Source: Mycolicibacterium brisbanense (lineage in GTDB: Bacteria > Actinomycetota > Actinomycetes > Mycobacteriales > Mycobacteriaceae). Taken from it: a stretch of 64,000 nucleotides of DNA. How positions within the stretch are numbered: the first letter of the stretch is position 1; every line of letters starts with the position of its first letter. Positions 35,221-42,931 of the stretch are shown one piece after another. The notes beneath the pieces were generated by a model that worked only from the letters and a program-made list of their open reading frames with translations, ran no database searches and was not told the origin of the DNA. The translations under genes were made by a program, and so were the position numbers. The stretch is taken from positions 620,001 through 684,000 of the forward strand of contig NZ_BCSX01000024.1 in NCBI RefSeq assembly GCF_001570425.1, written 5' to 3'.

Positions 35221-36423
35221 ATGCCATCCGTAACAGTCGGCCAAGCACCCGCGTTCGACGTCGCCGATCCCGCGTTTTCGATCACCTCCGCTGAGGTGCA
35301 CGACGCGCGGGAGCGCAGCTGGTACGCGACCACCCCGTACGGCATCGCCGTGCTTCGGTACGAGCAGGTCAGCCGCCTGCTCAAGCACCCGAAACTGCGT
35401 CAGGGCAGCGCCGCCTGGCCGGCCCACAACGGTGTCACCGAGGGACCGTTCGCCGACTGGTTCGCCAGCTGGATCCTCAACAAGGAAGGCGACGAGCACC
35501 ACCGGTTGCGCCGGCTGATGAACCCGGCGTTCTCCCCCAAGCTCATCGGCGGGCTGGTCCCCAGGTTCCAGGCATTGGCCAACGAACTCATCGACGGCTT
35601 CGCCGAACCCGACCGCTGCGAGTTCGTCAGCGAGTTCGCCGAGCCATACGCCGCGCGGGTCATCGCAATCATGCTGGGCCTACCCGAAACCGAGTGGCCG
35701 ATCATCGCGTCCGAGTCGGTGACCATCGGCCTGGCGATGGGCGTGACGCTCCGCGAAGACCTGCCCAAGATCGAGGCCGCGCTGCAGCGCCTGTACGAGT
35801 ACTGCGACGACCTCATCGCAGACCGGCGGGCCAATCCGCGCGACGACTTCGTCACCGCACTGGTCAACGCATCACGCCCCGAAGACGGCAGACTTTCCGA
35901 TACCGAGTTGCGGGATGCCATGGTGCTCTTGATCTTTGGGGGCTTCGACACCACCCGCAACCAGCTCGGCCTTGCGATGCAGACGTTCATGGCCAACCTC
36001 GACCAATGGAACGTGCTCGCCGAGAACCCTGCGCTCGGCGGCAAGGCCGTCGAAGAGGTCATGCGGGTCAACCCGACCGTACGGTGGGTGACCCGCGAGG
36101 TGCTCGAAGATTTCGAATACGAAGGTGTCGAACTCACGGCGGGTACCACGGTCCATCTCTACAGCGAGTCGGCGGGCACCGACCCGCGCGTGTTCGAACC
36201 CGGCTTCGACATCACCGCAGAGCGCAAGCCGCACTTCGGTTTCGGCGGGGGTGCCCATCACTGCCTCGGCCACTTCGTCGCCCGCTCCGACATGAGCGAG
36301 GCACTTCCCCTGCTGGCCCGCCGACTGCGCGAGCCACACGAACTGCCCGGCGCGACCTGGCTTCCCGACTCGGGCAACACCGGCCCGATCCGGTTGCCGA
36401 TCGGTTTCACGCCGGCGCCCTGA
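35221..36423 (+). CDS. morA: Cytochrome P450, secondary-amine monooxygenase (MorA/PipA-like, CYP151 type)
   Basis: This 400-aa bacterial class I P450 has the I-helix LLIFGGFDTTRNQ (Gly in place of the usual Ala), the ExxR motif VEEVMRVNP, and the heme-ligand loop HFGFGGGAHHCLGHFVA with the axial cysteine. The gene order P450, [3Fe-4S] ferredoxin, ferredoxin reductase, glutamine-synthetase-like is the one I recall for the mycobacterial morABC genes for morpholine, piperidine and pyrrolidine use. The family assignment therefore rests mainly on context. It would hydroxylate and open the C-N bond of a cyclic amine. It has a strong ribosome-binding site. Confidence 0.85.
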   Translation: MPSVTVGQAPAFDVADPAFSITSAEVHDARERSWYATTPYGIAVLRYEQVSRLLKHPKLRQGSAAWPAHNGVTEGPFADWFASWILNKEGDEHHRLRRLMNPAFSPKLIGGLVPRFQALANELIDGFAEPDRCEFVSEFAEPYAARVIAIMLGLPETEWPIIASESVTIGLAMGVTLREDLPKIEAALQRLYEYCDDLIADRRANPRDDFVTALVNASRPEDGRLSDTELRDAMVLLIFGGFDTTRNQLGLAMQTFMANLDQWNVLAENPALGGKAVEEVMRVNPTVRWVTREVLEDFEYEGVELTAGTTVHLYSESAGTDPRVFEPGFDITAERKPHFGFGGGAHHCLGHFVARSDMSEALPLLARRLREPHELPGATWLPDSGNTGPIRLPIGFTPAP

Positions 36424-36452
36424 CCCGCCCCATCAACCCTTAAGGAACCACC

Positions 36453-36641
36453 ATGCGCGTCACCGTCGACCTCACGCTGTGCCAAGACCACGGCCAGTGC
36501 GCCATCGCCGCACCCAACGTCTTCACCATGAACGACGACGGGAAGCTCGAATACCAGGGCTGCCCGAGCGACTCCGAGCGCGACTACGTCGAAGAAGCCG
36601 CGGACGTCTGCCCCGCCCAGGCCATCTTCATCGAAGACTGA
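36453..36641 (+). CDS. morB: [3Fe-4S] ferredoxin partner of the P450
   Basis: This 62-aa ferredoxin has cysteines at residues 10 and 16 in CQDHGQC and a third in ADVCPAQAIF near residue 53. A histidine occupies the position of the second cluster cysteine, the signature of P450-dedicated [3Fe-4S] ferredoxins. The size matches. It transfers electrons from the reductase encoded next to the P450. Its TGA overlaps the reductase ATG by one base. The ATG at 36453 follows an AAGGAA site. Confidence 0.92.
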   Translation: MRVTVDLTLCQDHGQCAIAAPNVFTMNDDGKLEYQGCPSDSERDYVEEAADVCPAQAIFIED

Positions 36642-37843
36642 TGTCTCGCCACATCGTCGTCGTCGGTGGCTCATTGGCCGGCCTACGGTCAGCAGAGCAG
36701 CTCCGCGCGCTGGGCCACACCGGCCCGCTCACCGTACTCTCCGCCGAACGACACTTCCCCTACAACCGGCCGCCGCTCTCCAAAGAGGCGCTCTCACAGC
36801 CACATTCGGAAGCTCCTGACGAGCTGGCCGCGCAACTGGCGTTTCGCCGCCGGGCGAGCACGGCCGACGTCGACTTCCGTTTCCGCACACCGGCACTCGC
36901 TGCCGACCTGGCCGCGCACACCGTCACCGTGAACTCCGGCGCCACAGTGTCCTACGACGGGCTCGTCATCGCCACCGGGTTGCGCCCGCGGCGGCTCACC
37001 GTGCCCGGCCCCGAGCGGGGCCGGCACGTGCTGCGTACCGTCGAGGATTGCCTCGGGTTGCGCACAGCCCTGCGCCCGGAAAGCCGCATTGTCGTCGTCG
37101 GCGCCGGTTTCATCGGATGCGAGGTCGCCGGAACCCTGCACTCGCTCGGTCACCGCGTGACGGTCGTGGAACCCGCAGGGGCGCCGATGCAACGCGTCCT
37201 CGGCCCCGAGTTGGCAAGCGCGATCCAGCATCACCACGGCGCCACCGGCATCGGCTTCGTCATCGGCACGGGCGTGGCCGCGTTCACCGGTGACGACTGC
37301 GTGACCGGCGTGGTGCTCGACACCGGCGAAACCCTCGCTGCCGACCTCGTCGTCGAAGCCGTCGGATCTGTGTGCAACGTCGAGTGGCTCGACGGCAATG
37401 GGCTCGACCTACGTGACGGCGTGCTCACCGACAACAACCTCGCCGTGGTCGGCGCTGCTGATGCGGTCGCGGTGGGCGACGTTGCGCGCTTTCCCAATCC
37501 GTTGTTCGACGACGTGGCCCGCCGGGTCGAACACTGGTCGATACCCACCGACACCGCGAAGCGGGCCGCGGCGACCCTGACCGGCACGCACGACACCACG
37601 CCGTTCGCACCGATCCCGGCGTTCTGGAGCGACCAACTCGACCTACGCCTGCAGAGTTACGGCTCACCTGCGCTCGCAGACGAGATCCGGGTTGTGGAGG
37701 GCGATCTCGACGATCTGACCGCGGGCGTCGTCGTGACCTACCACCGCGATATGCGCCACGTCGGCACCGTCGCGGTCAACCTCAGTCCCGCTCGCTGCCG
37801 CGCCCTGCGCGACGCCTTCGCCGCCGTCGACGTGACGGCATGA
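36641..37843 (+). CDS. morC: FAD-dependent NAD(P)H:ferredoxin reductase
   Basis: This 400-aa oxygenase-coupled reductase has the FAD-binding fold HIVVVGGSLAGLRSAEQLRA at the N-terminus and the conserved FPYNRPPLSKEAL. An NAD(P)-binding fold RIVVVGAGFIGCEVAGTLHS follows near residue 150. A later VGAADAVAVGDVARFPNP carries the second FAD contact, and the C-terminal domain is reductase-type. It accepts electrons from NAD(P)H and reduces the small ferredoxin for the P450. The ATG at 36641 shares a base with the ferredoxin stop; the frame extending upstream to 36479 lies inside the ferredoxin gene and is not coding. Confidence 0.92.
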   Translation: MSRHIVVVGGSLAGLRSAEQLRALGHTGPLTVLSAERHFPYNRPPLSKEALSQPHSEAPDELAAQLAFRRRASTADVDFRFRTPALAADLAAHTVTVNSGATVSYDGLVIATGLRPRRLTVPGPERGRHVLRTVEDCLGLRTALRPESRIVVVGAGFIGCEVAGTLHSLGHRVTVVEPAGAPMQRVLGPELASAIQHHHGATGIGFVIGTGVAAFTGDDCVTGVVLDTGETLAADLVVEAVGSVCNVEWLDGNGLDLRDGVLTDNNLAVVGAADAVAVGDVARFPNPLFDDVARRVEHWSIPTDTAKRAAATLTGTHDTTPFAPIPAFWSDQLDLRLQSYGSPALADEIRVVEGDLDDLTAGVVVTYHRDMRHVGTVAVNLSPARCRALRDAFAAVDVTA

Positions 37844-37877
37844 GCAACTCCGTTCCTTTCCACAACGAGGTGATCCG

Positions 37878-39263
37878 ATGACCACAACCCCACTGGACCT
37901 GCATCGCCAGGCCAACGCCATCAGTCCCGACCTTGCCGCCGCCCTCTCCACGATCGCCGACCGCGGAGTGGAACTCGTCTACTTCCAGGCGATCACCATC
38001 ACAGGCCGCGTGGTCGGAAAGGTGGTGCCGGCAGGCCATTTCGAGCGGTTGGCGGTCAAAGGTGTGCAACAGCACCAGACCGCGGTCGCCAACCTGCAGG
38101 GCACCCGTGCGGGCGGGCTGCTGGCCGGCGGCGTCAACGCCCCCGAGTACACCGCAGTGCCAGACCTGGACACCTTCGCGGTTCTGCCGTGGGACACCAG
38201 CTTCGCGCGAGTGTTCTGCAGGCTCTACGAACCCGACCATCTCGCCGAGGGGGCCGGTGCCGAATTCGCCTGTGACACCCGGGGATTGCTGCACCGCATG
38301 CACGCAGGGTTCACCGACCGGACCGGCCTGGAGTTGCGCACCGGCTGCGAACCCGAGATGACATGGCAGGGTGAGGGACTCGAGGCGCACTTCCGGCCCG
38401 GGTCGAGCCCCGCGTACCACATCGAGCACCTCGAACGGAACCGCCCGATCGTCAAGAAGGTGATCGAGTACGCGCAGGCGCTCGGCCTGGACATGATCGA
38501 AGGCGACTACGAGGACGAGTTCCAGGTCGAACTCAACTTCATGTACGACCGGGCCGATCTCACCGCCGACCGGCTGACCACCTACCGCCAGATCTGCAAG
38601 CAGGTCGCGCGTGAACTGGGCATCCACGCCAGCTTCATGCCCAAACCGGCCACCGGCATGATGGGCAACGGCTGCCACCACAATTTCAGCCTCTGGCAGG
38701 GCGACGTCAACGTGCTCGCGGACCCCGAGATCGCCGAACTACACCTCACCGAGGTGGGCAAGCACGCGCTGGGCGGTCTGCTGGCCCACAGCGCCGGGGC
38801 CATGCTGGTCAACGGTTCGACCGTGAACTCGTATAAACGGTATTGGGACGCAGGGCAATTCGCTCCGTCACGGATCAACTGGGGCCTGGACAACAAGACC
38901 TGCACGGTACGGTTGTCGGCCAACGGGCGCCTCGAGTACAAGCTGCCCGACGCCAGCGTGAACCCCTACCTGTCCCACGCGATGATCCTGGCCGCGCTCG
39001 AGGACGGTATGAAGAACTCGATCGACCCGGGCCAACCGACCACGGGGTCGTCCTACGACACCCCGCAGGACACACGGTTCCCCGCACTGCCGCTGACCCT
39101 GGGCGAGGCCGTCGACGCGTTCCGCGCCGACGACGTGCTGACCCAGGCCTGCGGACCGAAATTGTCCGAACTGCTCATCGACTTCCATGCCGACGAGTGG
39201 GCTCGGTTCTGTGGATACGTCACTGATTGGGAGCGCACTATGTACTGGAATGACGCGCCGTGA
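37878..39263 (+). CDS. Glutamine synthetase-like gamma-glutamyl amine ligase
   Basis: This 461-aa protein has the glutamine synthetase catalytic domain. It includes MIEGDYEDEFQVELNF with the metal-binding glutamates, MGNGCHHNFSLW with the conserved histidine, and NSYKRYWDAGQFAPSRINWG with the ATP/phosphate-binding arginine. RLEYKLPDASVNPYLSHAMI follows. The sequence diverges from the nitrogen-assimilatory enzyme and resembles type III/PuuA/IpuC-like ligases that attach glutamate to amines. It lies 34 bp after the reductase gene, with GAGG eight bases before the ATG. A glutamine-synthetase-like gene also follows morC in described strains. Ligation of the amine product or ring amine is inferred. 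Confidence 0.87.
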   Translation: MTTTPLDLHRQANAISPDLAAALSTIADRGVELVYFQAITITGRVVGKVVPAGHFERLAVKGVQQHQTAVANLQGTRAGGLLAGGVNAPEYTAVPDLDTFAVLPWDTSFARVFCRLYEPDHLAEGAGAEFACDTRGLLHRMHAGFTDRTGLELRTGCEPEMTWQGEGLEAHFRPGSSPAYHIEHLERNRPIVKKVIEYAQALGLDMIEGDYEDEFQVELNFMYDRADLTADRLTTYRQICKQVARELGIHASFMPKPATGMMGNGCHHNFSLWQGDVNVLADPEIAELHLTEVGKHALGGLLAHSAGAMLVNGSTVNSYKRYWDAGQFAPSRINWGLDNKTCTVRLSANGRLEYKLPDASVNPYLSHAMILAALEDGMKNSIDPGQPTTGSSYDTPQDTRFPALPLTLGEAVDAFRADDVLTQACGPKLSELLIDFHADEWARFCGYVTDWERTMYWNDAP

Positions 39264-39967
39264 GCGCACCGCTGCGGCTGGCCTGCCTCGACGCAGAAGC
39301 CCCGCCACTGTTTTCACTGTGGACACCCGAAAACGGCCGCACCGGTTACGAACCCGGTGTCGCCGAGGCCCTTGGCGCCGAACTGGGCCGGCCCGTCGAG
39401 TGGGTCCGAGTGCCATGGGTCGATATGATCCCCGCCGTGCAGCGCGGTGACGCCGACGCCGTGCTGTGTGGCCAGGGAATCACCGCCGAACGGCAGGCCC
39501 AGGTCGATTTCACCCGGCCGTACGCGATCTTCCACGAAGGCGTGCTGGTGCGACGCGGCGCAGGCATCCGCACCGCGGATGACCTGGTGGGCCGCAAGGT
39601 CGCCGCGATCGAGAACAGCACCAACATGGCGCTCGTCGAAACCTTCACCGGCGCAGTCCCGGTGGCGTTCGGTCCGGGATCCGACGATGTGTACGCCGAC
39701 ATGCTGGCCGCGCTGCTGAACAAAGACGTGGACGCGGTCGTCGATGACGACGTGGTGTTCGTCCCGCTCGGGACCACCCACCCCGACTACGAGCTCGCGT
39801 TCACCGTTCAGACCGCCAACAAGTGGGGCATCGCAGTGGCCAAGGACCGGCCCGACACGCTGGCCGAGATCGACGGAGCGCTCAGCCGTCTGATCGAATC
39901 GGGTCGCCTGCGCGATGTGTGGAAGGAGTGGCTGCCGACCCTCGACTACCCGTTCGGCGAGTCGTGA
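39260..39967 (+). CDS. Family 3 solute-binding-fold protein lacking a signal peptide
   Basis: This 235-aa protein has the SBP_bac_3 fold: an early APPLFSLWTPENGRTGYEPG, VDMIPAVQRGDADAVLCGQG, ITAERQAQVDFTRPYAIFHE, and ADDLVGRKVAAIENSTNMAL. No N-terminal hydrophobic signal or lipobox is present. The first residues MSAPLRLACLDAEAP run straight into the fold, so it is predicted to be cytosolic. The GTG overlaps the TGA of the glutamine-synthetase-like gene (GTGA). No ABC permease or ATPase gene is nearby. It may bind an amine or gamma-glutamyl intermediate in the cytosol as a sensor or carrier. Confidence 0.8.
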   Translation: MSAPLRLACLDAEAPPLFSLWTPENGRTGYEPGVAEALGAELGRPVEWVRVPWVDMIPAVQRGDADAVLCGQGITAERQAQVDFTRPYAIFHEGVLVRRGAGIRTADDLVGRKVAAIENSTNMALVETFTGAVPVAFGPGSDDVYADMLAALLNKDVDAVVDDDVVFVPLGTTHPDYELAFTVQTANKWGIAVAKDRPDTLAEIDGALSRLIESGRLRDVWKEWLPTLDYPFGES

Positions 39968-40677
39968 GCCGGCCTCTGGTGGCGGTAATCGGCCGTCGCG
40001 CCACGCACGTGCCCATCCTGCGGTTCTCGGCGACGCTGGCCGCCGAGGCCATCTGCGAAGCGGTGTGGTCGGCAGGGGGCGAACCCGTGGTCCTGCACGG
40101 GCCGGCGGGTGATCCCCTCGCCGAATTACCCACGCGGCTCGAATGTTTCGATGGCGTGCTGCTGCCCGGCGGAGCCGACATCGAACCCAGCCGCTACGGC
40201 GCCCAGCCCGCGCCCGAGACCACGGACACGGTGGCATTCCAGGACGATCTCGACCTCGCGGTCGCGCGAGCGGTGATCGATCTCGACCTGCCCACCCTGG
40301 CGATCTGCCGTGGCATGCAGGTGCTCAACGTGGCGTTGGGAGGCAGTCTCATCCAGCACGTGACCGAGAGCAATACCCAACACCGCAATGGGATTCACCC
40401 GGTGTCGGTCGTCACGGGCTCCGCGCTGCACGCCATCGTCGGTGCGGAGACCATCGACGTATCCTCCTATCATCACCAGGCGCTCGACCGCCTCGGCGCT
40501 GGTCTGACCGTCACCGCCGTGGCGGCCGACGGTGTCGTGGAGTCGGTCGAGCACGCCCGCGCCGGCGTCGTCGCCGTGCAATGGCATCCCGAGGACCGCC
40601 ACGCCACGTCGGCAACCGACGCCGCACTGTTCACCGATCTCGTCGACCGCGCCCGCAAACGAAAGGAATCCAGATGA
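39964..40677 (+). CDS. Class I glutamine amidotransferase-type hydrolase (PuuD/peptidase C26-like), first copy
   Basis: This 237-aa protein resembles gamma-glutamyl-gamma-aminobutyrate hydrolase (PuuD). It has GVLLPGGADIEPSRYG, the nucleophile elbow LAICRGMQVLNVALGGSLIQ with catalytic cysteine, and VAVQWHPEDRHATS with the catalytic His and Glu. In PuuD-type pathways this enzyme removes the gamma-glutamyl group from an oxidised amine, releasing an amino acid such as GABA and glutamate. The GTG at 39964 overlaps the upstream stop (GTGA). A close paralogue follows immediately. Confidence 0.88.
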   Translation: MSRPLVAVIGRRATHVPILRFSATLAAEAICEAVWSAGGEPVVLHGPAGDPLAELPTRLECFDGVLLPGGADIEPSRYGAQPAPETTDTVAFQDDLDLAVARAVIDLDLPTLAICRGMQVLNVALGGSLIQHVTESNTQHRNGIHPVSVVTGSALHAIVGAETIDVSSYHHQALDRLGAGLTVTAVAADGVVESVEHARAGVVAVQWHPEDRHATSATDAALFTDLVDRARKRKESR

Positions 40678-41486
40678 CCGCTCGGGTCCGCCTGGCCGAC
40701 GTCCTGCCGGTTCTTCCGGCCCCGCAGACGCCCCGCGCGCACGTGTGCGTGCTGGCCTCGCTCAACTTTCCCGGCATCACCCCCGAGGACGTCGGACTGA
40801 TCCGCCGGTTCACCCGTCTGGCGCTGACGACGCTGATCGAGCTCGGCGCCACCTTCGAGCTGTGGGACACCACCGAGGCGCTCGACAACCCCTCGGGTGC
40901 CGGGGAATTCGACGGTCTGCTGTTGCTCGGCGGCGGCGACATCGACGGCTCGTGCTACGGGGTGAGCACGCCGAACCCCGCCGGCTACGGCATCGACGCG
41001 CGGGCCGATCACGATGCGTTCGCCGCCATCGAGGCTGCCGAAGCTGCGGATCGCCCGATTTTCGGTATCTGCCGCGGATCACAACTGCTCAACGTGGCCC
41101 GCGGTGGGACCATCGTGCCCGACATCGTCGACTACGCGCTGCACCACGGCCGTCCGGGCGAGCCGACGTTCGTCGACGAACCGATCGACATCGTCCCGGG
41201 CACTCGTTTGGCGTCCATCCTCGGTGCCGACCGGGTAATCGGGCGGTCCGGTCACCACCAGGCGGTCGACCGGGTCGGTACCGGACTCGTGGTGGCCGCG
41301 CGAGCGCTCGACGGAATCGTCGAAGGCATCGAGGATCCGGGCCGCTTCTACCTCGGCGTGCAGTGGCATCCCGAAGACGAGGACGGGCCCGCGGCCGATC
41401 GGCAACACCTGTTCGGCGCGTTCGTCGATGCGGCCGCGCGGTCCAGTCGCGTGCCCCATCCCGCGGAACTGCATTCCAGGTTGTAA
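40674..41486 (+). CDS. Class I glutamine amidotransferase-type hydrolase (PuuD/peptidase C26-like), second copy
   Basis: This 270-aa protein is a second PuuD-like hydrolase with DGLLLLGGGDIDGSCYG, PIFGICRGSQLLNVARGGTI, SGHHQAVDRVG, and LGVQWHPEDEDGP near the C-terminus. The cysteine and His/Glu of the catalytic triad are intact. It starts with ATG overlapping the previous stop by 4 bp. The final eight residues, PAELHSRL, and the stop codon are encoded by the left arm of the palindromic repeat at 41461-41523, so the C-terminal tail has been replaced or extended by the repeat. The duplicated hydrolases may act on two different gamma-glutamyl products. Confidence 0.88.
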   Translation: MTARVRLADVLPVLPAPQTPRAHVCVLASLNFPGITPEDVGLIRRFTRLALTTLIELGATFELWDTTEALDNPSGAGEFDGLLLLGGGDIDGSCYGVSTPNPAGYGIDARADHDAFAAIEAAEAADRPIFGICRGSQLLNVARGGTIVPDIVDYALHHGRPGEPTFVDEPIDIVPGTRLASILGADRVIGRSGHHQAVDRVGTGLVVAARALDGIVEGIEDPGRFYLGVQWHPEDEDGPAADRQHLFGAFVDAAARSSRVPHPAELHSRL

Positions 41487-41523
41487 AAGTCGCCGCTCAA
41501 CCGCCGGGAATGCAGTTCCGCGG
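41461..41523. repeat. Palindromic repeat element, copy 2
   Basis: A near-identical copy of the element at 31908-31968. The arms are GGAACTGCATTCC (41465-41477) and GGAATGCAGTTCC (41507-41519), extended outward to CCGCGG on both sides, with a loop containing GTTGTAAAAGTCGC. It overlaps the last nine codons (including the stop) of the second hydrolase and ends one base before the stop of the convergent LuxC-like gene. Confidence 0.85.
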
Positions 41524-41524
41524 T

Positions 41525-42931
41525 TCAGTCGCGGATCATGCCCTTGTTCCGCATCAGGAAATCGGCAAAGAATCCGTCGTGTGGCATCTCGGGTGCGGCG
41601 TCGGAGGTGACGTGCTTGCCGGCGTAGACGTTGGCCACGGTCGGCTCGTCGAGCAGTGCGTCGACCACGTCCTCGTCGGTGGTGATCGCATTGACCACCA
41701 GCGAGTGCCGCAACGGGGCCACGCCGTCCTCGCGTGACCACGGTGCGATCCATACACACGGGAACGCCAATTCGGTGTTGAGCATGTCGACGTCGGGGCG
41801 CTCGAGCAGGTGCACCGCGGGACGCAGCGCAGCGGAGCCGTCGCCCAGATCCGCGACCACCTGATCGGCACCAAGCAGCGGTTCTGCGCCGCGGGATTTG
41901 GCCGCAAGGTATTCGGCGACGCGCCTCGCCGAGGCCATCGGTTGGATCGGCAGGATCGCACGCTCGTCGGATGCCGGCAGCGGCTCGATCGTCATGAGCC
42001 GCGCGGCTATCGCCTCGGCGAGTGCGCGGGGATCCCCTTCGTACAGAACAGCGGTGGCATTGGTGCACGCCATCCCGCCCTGCCCGCTGATCGAATCCAC
42101 GATCGCATCGAGGTATGCGCGCCAATCCATGTCGGCGGTGATGAGGATCTTGGTGCGGCCCGGTCCGTTTGTCAGCACGGTCGGATCGCGCGCGTACTTG
42201 TCGACGACGTCCTGACCGCCGTACACGACGGCCAGATCGGCCGCGTCGACGATCTCGGCCGCACCGGCATGGTCGGTGGGCAGATACACCGCATCTTCGG
42301 TGCGAAAACCGGCCTGCCGCAACGCATTGATCAGGCGGTGCGCGGTGAAGGGCTCACGCCGCGATGGTCGAACCGCGACCCGGAAGCCGAGCGCAAGGGC
42401 CTGGGCCCATGACCCGTGCACCCCCGGACTGTTTCCCGACGCGTGCACGGCCAGCACGTCGCCACGTCGCGCCCACACTGCGCTCCCCCGCCGGGTGCGT
42501 TCGTCCCGCCAGTCGAGGACGGCCCCGACCGGGCGAGCCGGCGTTACCGCGTCGACGGCGCCGCGCACAGCCTCGGCGACACCATGGGCGCTCGTACGCG
42601 CGACGGCGACCGGCAGACCCGCCACCCGGCTCACCATCGCGACGTACCCCTCGAAATCCAGGCCGCCGAGCGGTGCCGTCTCGAAAATGTCGGCGGCGTC
42701 GGCCAAGGCGCGCTCCCGCCGAGCCACCGGCAACGGCGCCACCCGGCGCTGCGTCCGCACGGTGCGGCTGACGTACAGCGGTGGCACGATGCTCAACTCG
42801 GCCACCGGGGTGCCTGCCACGTCGGTGATCACCTCGCGGCTGCGCGTACGGTACTCACCGCCGGGCCCCAGGGCATCGACATAAAGCACTGGGCTGCTTG
42901 GTTTTTCGACGTTATCCGGTGTCACATTCAA
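41525..42931 (-). CDS. LuxC-like acyl-thioester reductase (aldehyde dehydrogenase superfamily)
   Basis: This 468-aa protein has the aldehyde-dehydrogenase superfamily fold. The nucleotide-binding region is DVLAVHASGNSPGVHGSWAQ, followed by RVAVRPSRREPFTAHRLINA, and the catalytic cysteine is in GQGGMACTNATAVLYEG near residue 290. The 'GN.PG' loop and overall length resemble LuxC acyl-CoA/acyl-protein reductases more than ordinary aldehyde dehydrogenases. Its start overlaps the stop of the LuxE-like gene (ATGA), the same partnership as in fatty-acid reductases. It would reduce an acyl thioester to an aldehyde. Alternative reading: a divergent aldehyde dehydrogenase serving the adjacent amine pathway. 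Confidence 0.72.
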   Translation of the reverse strand: MNVTPDNVEKPSSPVLYVDALGPGGEYRTRSREVITDVAGTPVAELSIVPPLYVSRTVRTQRRVAPLPVARRERALADAADIFETAPLGGLDFEGYVAMVSRVAGLPVAVARTSAHGVAEAVRGAVDAVTPARPVGAVLDWRDERTRRGSAVWARRGDVLAVHASGNSPGVHGSWAQALALGFRVAVRPSRREPFTAHRLINALRQAGFRTEDAVYLPTDHAGAAEIVDAADLAVVYGGQDVVDKYARDPTVLTNGPGRTKILITADMDWRAYLDAIVDSISGQGGMACTNATAVLYEGDPRALAEAIAARLMTIEPLPASDERAILPIQPMASARRVAEYLAAKSRGAEPLLGADQVVADLGDGSAALRPAVHLLERPDVDMLNTELAFPCVWIAPWSREDGVAPLRHSLVVNAITTDEDVVDALLDEPTVANVYAGKHVTSDAAPEMPHDGFFADFLMRNKGMIRD

